Source: CAZXYF01 sp964644705 (GTDB lineage Bacteria > Planctomycetota > Brocadiia > SM23-32). Taken from it: a DNA stretch of 19,732 nt. The stretch lies in the NCBI GenBank assembly GCA_964644705.1, contig CAZXYF010000045.1, positions 1 through 19,732 of the forward strand, read 5' to 3'. The position numbers and the translations under genes are program-made. The notes beneath the pieces are model-generated. The model did no database searches. It was given only the letters and a program-made list of their open reading frames with translations, and was not told where the DNA came from. Numbering within the stretch: position 1 is the first letter of the stretch; the number at the start of each line of letters is the position of its first letter. This document shows positions 14,886-19,732 of this stretch, piece after piece.

Positions 14886-16853
14886 ATGCGATTTTTAACA
14901 CCGGCCAATATGATCTGGGCGACGCTGATCGTCGTCCCGGTGCTGCTTTACCTCTTTCGTCTCAAGCCAAAAACGGTGGAGGTCAGCACGCTGAATTTTT
15001 TCAAAACGCTGGCCCGTGCGCACCGTGAATCTCCGTGGTTACGTTGGCTGAAACACCTGCTCTCTTTTTTATTGACCGCCCTCGTTATCCTCGGTTTGAC
15101 CGCCGCATTGATGCGACCCGTTCTGGCGCCACCGGCCGGGTCACTGAAAAACGTCGTGTTGCTGATTGACCGATCCGCATCGATGGGGGCAAGGGAGGAG
15201 GGAAGTGGGCCAACACTTCTGCAGGAAGGGCTTGACCGTTTACGGGACAGAGTGGATGGGCTTCCGCGGGGAGTGGGCGTTCTTGTGATCGCTTATGATC
15301 AGCGCCCGGAGATCATTCTGCCCCGGACCATGGACCGCCGCCGTCTGGCGCGCGCGCTGAACCATATCGAGTTTCGTCCTATCGAAGGGCGACCTCAACG
15401 AGCACTGCGTCTGGCACGTCGCCTGGCCGGCGTGAAAACGCCCGCGGCCGTCTGGCATCTCACCGATACGGCCTTTCAGGGCCGCGCTGCACCCGATGTG
15501 GAGGGCAGTGTTTCGGAGGAGGGAGGGAAATCGGTGGAGGTGAAGAATCTCACGCTTCGCCGGGATGGAGCGGTCAACGCCGGGATTACCGCTTTTGAGC
15601 TTCGACGATTGCCACTGGAACACAACCGATTTGAAGCGTTCGTGGGAATTCAGTGTACAGCGCCGGAGATGATCGAATCGGAGCTGGAGGTGCGCGTGGA
15701 TGGACGCCTCCGGGATATCAGAAAGCTGGAGTTGAATCCGGGATCCGGTGAAAAGTTGTTGCTTCCGCTCCAGGCGGAAGCCGGGAAAATTCTGACACTC
15801 CACCTCTCCACCCCGGGAGATTCCCTCTCCGCCGATGATCGGCTGCACGCCCGAATTCCGAGCGTTCGGCCTATGCGCGTTCTGTGGGTTACCCCGGGGG
15901 AGCATCCCTTTACCGAACTTGCACTCACGACGCTGGGGCAGAAGGATGAGGTGGAGATTTTTCGCGCCTCCCCTGAAGACTGGCCCACGGAACAAGCGGC
16001 TGATGTGGTGTTGTTTCAGGGATGGTTGCCCGGTGAAAAGGACGAGGGAAGCGATGCGCCGAGGCAAATTGAGGTCCCTCCCTCACTCCGAGAGGCCAGT
16101 TTTGTGGCGATCAATCCACCGCGCACCGTGGGTGGGCCCGAGTTTCCGTTCCGCTCTGTGCCGCTACAGGCGGGCGGACTGCCGGTGGAACGTGTTCGGA
16201 GCACGGACGACCGCCATGCACTTCTGTACGGAGTGGCAGCCGGGCGAATCGCACTCCGGCAGACCACTGCGCTGGAGTCCGCAGGCTCACTTCAACCCCT
16301 CTGGATAGGACCGACCGGGCCCCTGCTGCTGGCCGGTGAGTCCCACGGACGTCGGATAGTGGTCATGGGTTTTGAACCGGAGGCGTCCGGCACGCTGCCT
16401 CTCACTTTCTCCTTTCCCATCCTGATGGGTAATGTGGTGTACTGGTGCACAGCCCCCACTGACGTCGGCAACGCGGCGGATGTTCATGAAACCGGCCGAG
16501 TTGTATCGTTGGAAGGACGTTCCATCCTGTGGGAGGACCCCGGATCGACCGAGACGCAAAAAACCCGGGTGCCGCTGCCGCGGGACATGGGGGGGGATGG
16601 CTCGCAGCCGGTGGAACTTGACCGCGTCGGACTCTTTAGCACTGATGCTGGCGAGGAAGGTAGTGCGGTTTTACTTTCCCCCACCGAGACGAAGCTTGCT
16701 TCGGGGGCGGAGGATGCCCCGAAGGGAATGGACGTTGATCGGGTGCCCTCGTTGTTCGGTCTAAGTGGTGAACTGACGCGCTATTTGTTGTGGGCGGTTC
16801 TCCTCGTTCTGGTTGCTGAAAGTTGGCTCATGCATCGTTACTCGGTTTATTAA
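14886..16853 (+). CDS. BatA-type membrane protein with vWA domain
   Basis: 655 residues. It starts with the two-segment BatA N-terminal module: TM at about 6-24 and 56-78, with the FRLKPKTVEVSTL stretch between. A vWA domain begins at 88 with a DRSAS metal-site motif (95-99) and later LTDTAF; the middle metal-site Thr is not obvious. Residues about 220-330 form a beta-rich domain, and about 335-420 a segment like a small Rossmann or GATase-like fold. A last TM segment lies at about 631-648, followed by a short tail. The family sits in the inner membrane with domains facing out. No Shine-Dalgarno has ideal spacing; GAGGAG (14864-14869) is 16 bases away, and AGAAG at 14874 is weaker but closer. 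It follows the DUF58 gene by 99 bases and precedes the second vWA protein by 14. Confidence 0.85.
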   Translation: MRFLTPANMIWATLIVVPVLLYLFRLKPKTVEVSTLNFFKTLARAHRESPWLRWLKHLLSFLLTALVILGLTAALMRPVLAPPAGSLKNVVLLIDRSASMGAREEGSGPTLLQEGLDRLRDRVDGLPRGVGVLVIAYDQRPEIILPRTMDRRRLARALNHIEFRPIEGRPQRALRLARRLAGVKTPAAVWHLTDTAFQGRAAPDVEGSVSEEGGKSVEVKNLTLRRDGAVNAGITAFELRRLPLEHNRFEAFVGIQCTAPEMIESELEVRVDGRLRDIRKLELNPGSGEKLLLPLQAEAGKILTLHLSTPGDSLSADDRLHARIPSVRPMRVLWVTPGEHPFTELALTTLGQKDEVEIFRASPEDWPTEQAADVVLFQGWLPGEKDEGSDAPRQIEVPPSLREASFVAINPPRTVGGPEFPFRSVPLQAGGLPVERVRSTDDRHALLYGVAAGRIALRQTTALESAGSLQPLWIGPTGPLLLAGESHGRRIVVMGFEPEASGTLPLTFSFPILMGNVVYWCTAPTDVGNAADVHETGRVVSLEGRSILWEDPGSTETQKTRVPLPRDMGGDGSQPVELDRVGLFSTDAGEEGSAVLLSPTETKLASGAEDAPKGMDVDRVPSLFGLSGELTRYLLWAVLLVLVAESWLMHRYSVY

Positions 16854-16867
16854 TTTTCGGAGACGCC

Positions 16868-19519
16868 ATGAACTGGTTTGCGCCGCTGCCATCTCTGTTG
16901 ATTGTTGCCCCTCTGCTGGTGGTGCTGTGGTTTGTCCAGAGAAGATCTGTACATCCCATGTCGGAGCGAAGGCGACAGGCTCTCACGGCAGTTCGGATCG
17001 CGATGGTGGTCGTTCTCCTCGTTGCGCTGGCGGGTCCAGCCCTGCAACAGAGCAGTCAGCGCGAGGCGATAGTCTTTGCTCTGGACCATTCCCGCAGCCA
17101 GGGAGAAGAAACGCTCAATAAGGCCGCTGAGCGCGCCCGGAAATTGCTGGAACAATACCGTGCAAAACGAGGGAATGTTCCCGCCGGTTTTATCTCCGCC
17201 GGGCAGCACGCTCATCTTCTCCGTAAACCGGAACAGACTGGGTCAGAGGTGACTCCGAAGCCGGTTTTGATTGAGGATGACGGGGCGCAGACAAACCTGT
17301 CCCACGCACTGGAATTTGCCGCGGGACTGTTTCCACCGGGGGTTTCCCGGCGTGTGGTATTAATGACTGACGGGATGGAGACGCGAGGCGATCTGAAATC
17401 CGCTGCCCGTGAAGCCGCAGCCGCCGGTATCGTTGTGGATGCCGTTCCACTCGTCGGTCGCAAACGGCCTGACGTCCGAGTGGCGAATCTGGGGACGAGC
17501 CGTTCGCGCCTCCACGTTGGGGCAACGCTGAAGCTGGGAGCGGAAGTGGAGGCTTCGGTGAAAGGGGAGGGAAAGATCCGATTGTTCGAGAATGGCATTG
17601 AGGTCGAATCGCGCGAGCTGAAAGTTGAGGCAGGAGAGCATCGGACCGTTGAGTTCACACGGACACCGGAGGAAAAAAATTTCTACAACTATCGTGTGCG
17701 ATTGGAGGGATTCGAGGAGAATTCCATTCCGGAGAACGATGAGGCAATGGCGCTGGTGGATGTGAGAGGACGTCCGCGTATTCTGTACGTCGAGGGACAG
17801 AAAACGGAAGCGCACTATCTTGCGGGGGCGATGCATGAGGAAGGATTGCGCATGGACGTGCGTCCTCCGGACGCCCTACCGGACCGGCCGCAGGATTTGT
17901 CCGGATACGATGCGGTGGTGCTTTCCGACGTGCCCGCGTATGATCTGAGTGAATCCCGCATGACGGCGATCCGGGACTATGTGGAGAAGCTCGGGGGCGG
18001 CTTTGTCATGATTGGTGGGAAGAAATCATTCGGTGTCGGTGGCTATTATCGCACGCCCATTGAGGAAATCTTGCCGGTGAAAATGATACCACCGGACATT
18101 GAGGAACGGGCTGCCCGGGCTCTGGCACTGGTGATTGACCGTTCCGGCTCGATGAAGGGGCATAAGGTTGAAATCTGCAAGAGCGCTGCGATTGCGACTC
18201 TGGATCTGCTGAAGAGTAGGGATTACATTACGGTGGTGTGTTTTGACAGCAGCGCCCGTTCGGTGGTTCCGCCCACCCGGATTACATCACCGGGAAGCAT
18301 CAAGGCCCAGATATCCACCATCAACGCCGGTGGAGGAACCAACATTCATCCGGGCATGGCGACTGCCTGGCAGGGGATTCGCGGCGTTTCGGCCAAAATA
18401 AAACACATGATTGTTCTCACCGATGGTCAGACGCGGGGAGGCAATTACCAGGCTCTGGCCAGCAGTATCAACGCGGACGGTATCACCATATCGACGATTG
18501 CGGTCGGGCAAGGAGCCGACCGGGGTTTGTTGAGACGCATTGCCGGTGCGGGCGGGGGGAAATTTTATCAGACGGTAGATCCCTCCAACATACCCCGCAT
18601 ATTTACCCGGGATACCATGGTCCACACCAGCCGTCTCATCCGGGACGTAGCTTTTGTGCCAAAAAAGGTCGAGCAGCATCCAATGCTAGAGGGATGGCCC
18701 GTGCAGAAGGCCCCCAAATTGCTCGGATACGTGAAAACCGATCCCCGCGCCACATCGCAGGTTCCGCTGGTGACCAGTGCTGGTGATCCTCTTCTGGCAC
18801 ACTGGCGATTCGGATTAGGGAAAGTCACGGCTTTTACCTCCGGTTGCCGGTCCCGGTGGGCCTCGCTCTGGATCACTGGTTGGCCGGATGGATACAATCA
18901 GCTCTGGGCCCAGATATTGCGCGAGACCGCCCGTGAGCCGGAAGGTCGCATGATGGATATTCGCCTTCAGGAGAAAAAGGGGAAGGCGGAGATTGCCGTT
19001 GATGTCCTGGAAAATGCCGCCCGCTATAAAAACGACGCCTCAGTGGAGGCGGATGTTTTTTTCGCACCTGCTGAGTCACTTGGTGGGGGCATGAAAAAGT
19101 TCGATCACACAAGCCTGCATCAGGTGGGGCCGGGCCGCTACGAAGGCGCTTTTGATCCCGGAAAACCAGGTGTTTATCTCGTCCGGGCACGCTCCGGTGC
19201 ATCCCTTGTTTCGGCCGGGCTGGTCCACGAAACGTCGCTGGAGACCGCGGGCGGACAGGTCAACATGCCGCTTCTGAAATCGGTGACTTCTCTCACCGGA
19301 GGCAGCGTGCTGGAATCGTCCGGTGACGGCCTTTCTCCCCTGAATCGCACGCGGTCGTATCCTGTTGACCTCACGCCGGCTTTGCTAAAACTGCTGTTGT
19401 TGCTCTTTGTGGCGGACATACTGCTGCGACGCTGGGAAAATGCTATGGGCGTGGGAGAGTATGTCCAGAGAGGCTGGCGAAATCTGATGTCGCGGCTGCG
19501 CGGCAGGGAAGGACGGTAA
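16868..19519 (+). CDS. Membrane protein with two vWA domains and a GATase-like domain
   Basis: 883 residues from ATG 16868, which has GGAGA (16859-16863) upstream; an in-frame TTG at 16823 would overlap the BatA gene and is less likely. Two N-terminal TM segments (about 6-23 and 41-58) are followed by vWA-1 with DHSRS (73-77), NLSHAL (143-148) and MTDG (166-169), then a beta-rich region (200-295), a class I GATase-like fold (302-400: RILYVEG, YDAVVLSDV, GGGFVMIGG), vWA-2 with DRSGS (424-428), GGGTN (488-492) and LTDG (517-520), a further beta domain, and a C-terminal TM near 835-852. The GATase-like segment lacks a Cys at the nucleophile position (GGKKSFG), so it should not be an active amidotransferase. 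vWA-2 has a complete metal-site set. It is probably the adhesion or substrate-binding arm of the MoxR complex, facing the periplasm. Confidence 0.9.
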   Translation: MNWFAPLPSLLIVAPLLVVLWFVQRRSVHPMSERRRQALTAVRIAMVVVLLVALAGPALQQSSQREAIVFALDHSRSQGEETLNKAAERARKLLEQYRAKRGNVPAGFISAGQHAHLLRKPEQTGSEVTPKPVLIEDDGAQTNLSHALEFAAGLFPPGVSRRVVLMTDGMETRGDLKSAAREAAAAGIVVDAVPLVGRKRPDVRVANLGTSRSRLHVGATLKLGAEVEASVKGEGKIRLFENGIEVESRELKVEAGEHRTVEFTRTPEEKNFYNYRVRLEGFEENSIPENDEAMALVDVRGRPRILYVEGQKTEAHYLAGAMHEEGLRMDVRPPDALPDRPQDLSGYDAVVLSDVPAYDLSESRMTAIRDYVEKLGGGFVMIGGKKSFGVGGYYRTPIEEILPVKMIPPDIEERAARALALVIDRSGSMKGHKVEICKSAAIATLDLLKSRDYITVVCFDSSARSVVPPTRITSPGSIKAQISTINAGGGTNIHPGMATAWQGIRGVSAKIKHMIVLTDGQTRGGNYQALASSINADGITISTIAVGQGADRGLLRRIAGAGGGKFYQTVDPSNIPRIFTRDTMVHTSRLIRDVAFVPKKVEQHPMLEGWPVQKAPKLLGYVKTDPRATSQVPLVTSAGDPLLAHWRFGLGKVTAFTSGCRSRWASLWITGWPDGYNQLWAQILRETAREPEGRMMDIRLQEKKGKAEIAVDVLENAARYKNDASVEADVFFAPAESLGGGMKKFDHTSLHQVGPGRYEGAFDPGKPGVYLVRARSGASLVSAGLVHETSLETAGGQVNMPLLKSVTSLTGGSVLESSGDGLSPLNRTRSYPVDLTPALLKLLLLLFVADILLRRWENAMGVGEYVQRGWRNLMSRLRGREGR

Positions 19520-19525
19520 ATGGGG

Positions 19526-19583
19526 AAGCCCGGTATCGGCAAGTAGGGCATCACAAAACGCACGTGGTTCACCGAAACCTTAC
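19526..19583 (+). repeat. Truncated arm of the MITE-like repeat (copy D)
   Basis: Bases 19538-19585 equal the reverse complement of 1066-1113 exactly, and 19538-19576 equal 9-47. The end reads CCTTAC at 19578-19583. A 7-base difference (TATCGGC near 19534-19540) and the absence of the opposite arm show it is a partial copy. It begins 6 bases after the stop codon of the last operon gene and could form part of its 3' untranslated region. Confidence 0.75.
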
Positions 19584-19732
19584 GTAGCAGTTAGTCCTGG
19601 GCTGATCTTGATAGGGGAGATGAGGTTCCACGAGAAAAGGACTTGGCTGCGTGTTTGAGGGCGGGAGAGTCAAGTTCAACCTGCAGTTTCCGTGAGGCGG
19701 GCAACCACGTTCAAAACGCTTTTCCCGTGATC
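19584..19732. other. Non-coding end of window
   Basis: I see no convincing gene. A minus-strand frame stays open from the window edge to a stop inside repeat copy D, but its composition (Pro/Asn/Arg-rich, no motif) does not argue for a protein. Short plus-strand frames end quickly. Confidence 0.4.

Noticed and set aside
19584..19732. Minus-strand frame open to the window edge
   Set aside because: It ends in the repeat copy and has no motif; too short to judge.

Overview
The window looks like chromosomal DNA from a member of the Planctomycetota or a near relative. The reasons are a DUF1571 protein, a very large secreted TPR plus PQQ-type propeller protein, a planctomycete-style HEAT tail, and a MoxR ATPase operon with several von Willebrand A (vWA) proteins. 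All ten recognisable genes are on the plus strand. The taxonomic call is inference from gene content, because there is no rRNA or other marker here.

Left part (1-2226): the window opens inside one arm of a dispersed repeat. A DUF1571 exported protein follows (128-964), then a short run of degenerate 10-bp tandem units. Next is a complete non-coding inverted-repeat element of 208 bp (1068-1275), flanked by a perfect 8-bp direct repeat TCCCGCAC. It is a MITE-like insertion. It ends 9 bases before the ATG of a nucleoside hydrolase gene (1285-2226) and appears to have separated that gene from its ribosome binding site.

Central and right part (2665-19519): a single operon-like array of eight genes starts behind a good sigma70-type promoter (2562-2590). 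The first six genes overlap each other by 4 to 11 bases. In order they encode two tandem paralogous secreted proteins with an N-terminal beta-rich domain and about six short barrel-like repeats (the second adds a HEAT tail), a three-TM protein with a coiled coil and an extremely basic Gly/Lys/Ser-rich tail, a MoxR AAA+ ATPase, a 1431-residue TPR and beta-propeller protein, a soluble DUF58 protein, a BatA-type membrane vWA protein, and a membrane protein with two vWA domains and a GATase-like domain. The MoxR ATPase, DUF58 protein and membrane vWA proteins form a known kind of chaperone and metal-dependent adhesion module in the cell envelope. The secreted paralogues, the coiled-coil protein and the TPR/propeller protein look like lineage-specific partners. 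This combination is the best candidate for an undescribed system in the window.

After the operon, a truncated copy of the left-hand repeat (19526-19583) is followed by 149 bases with no convincing gene.
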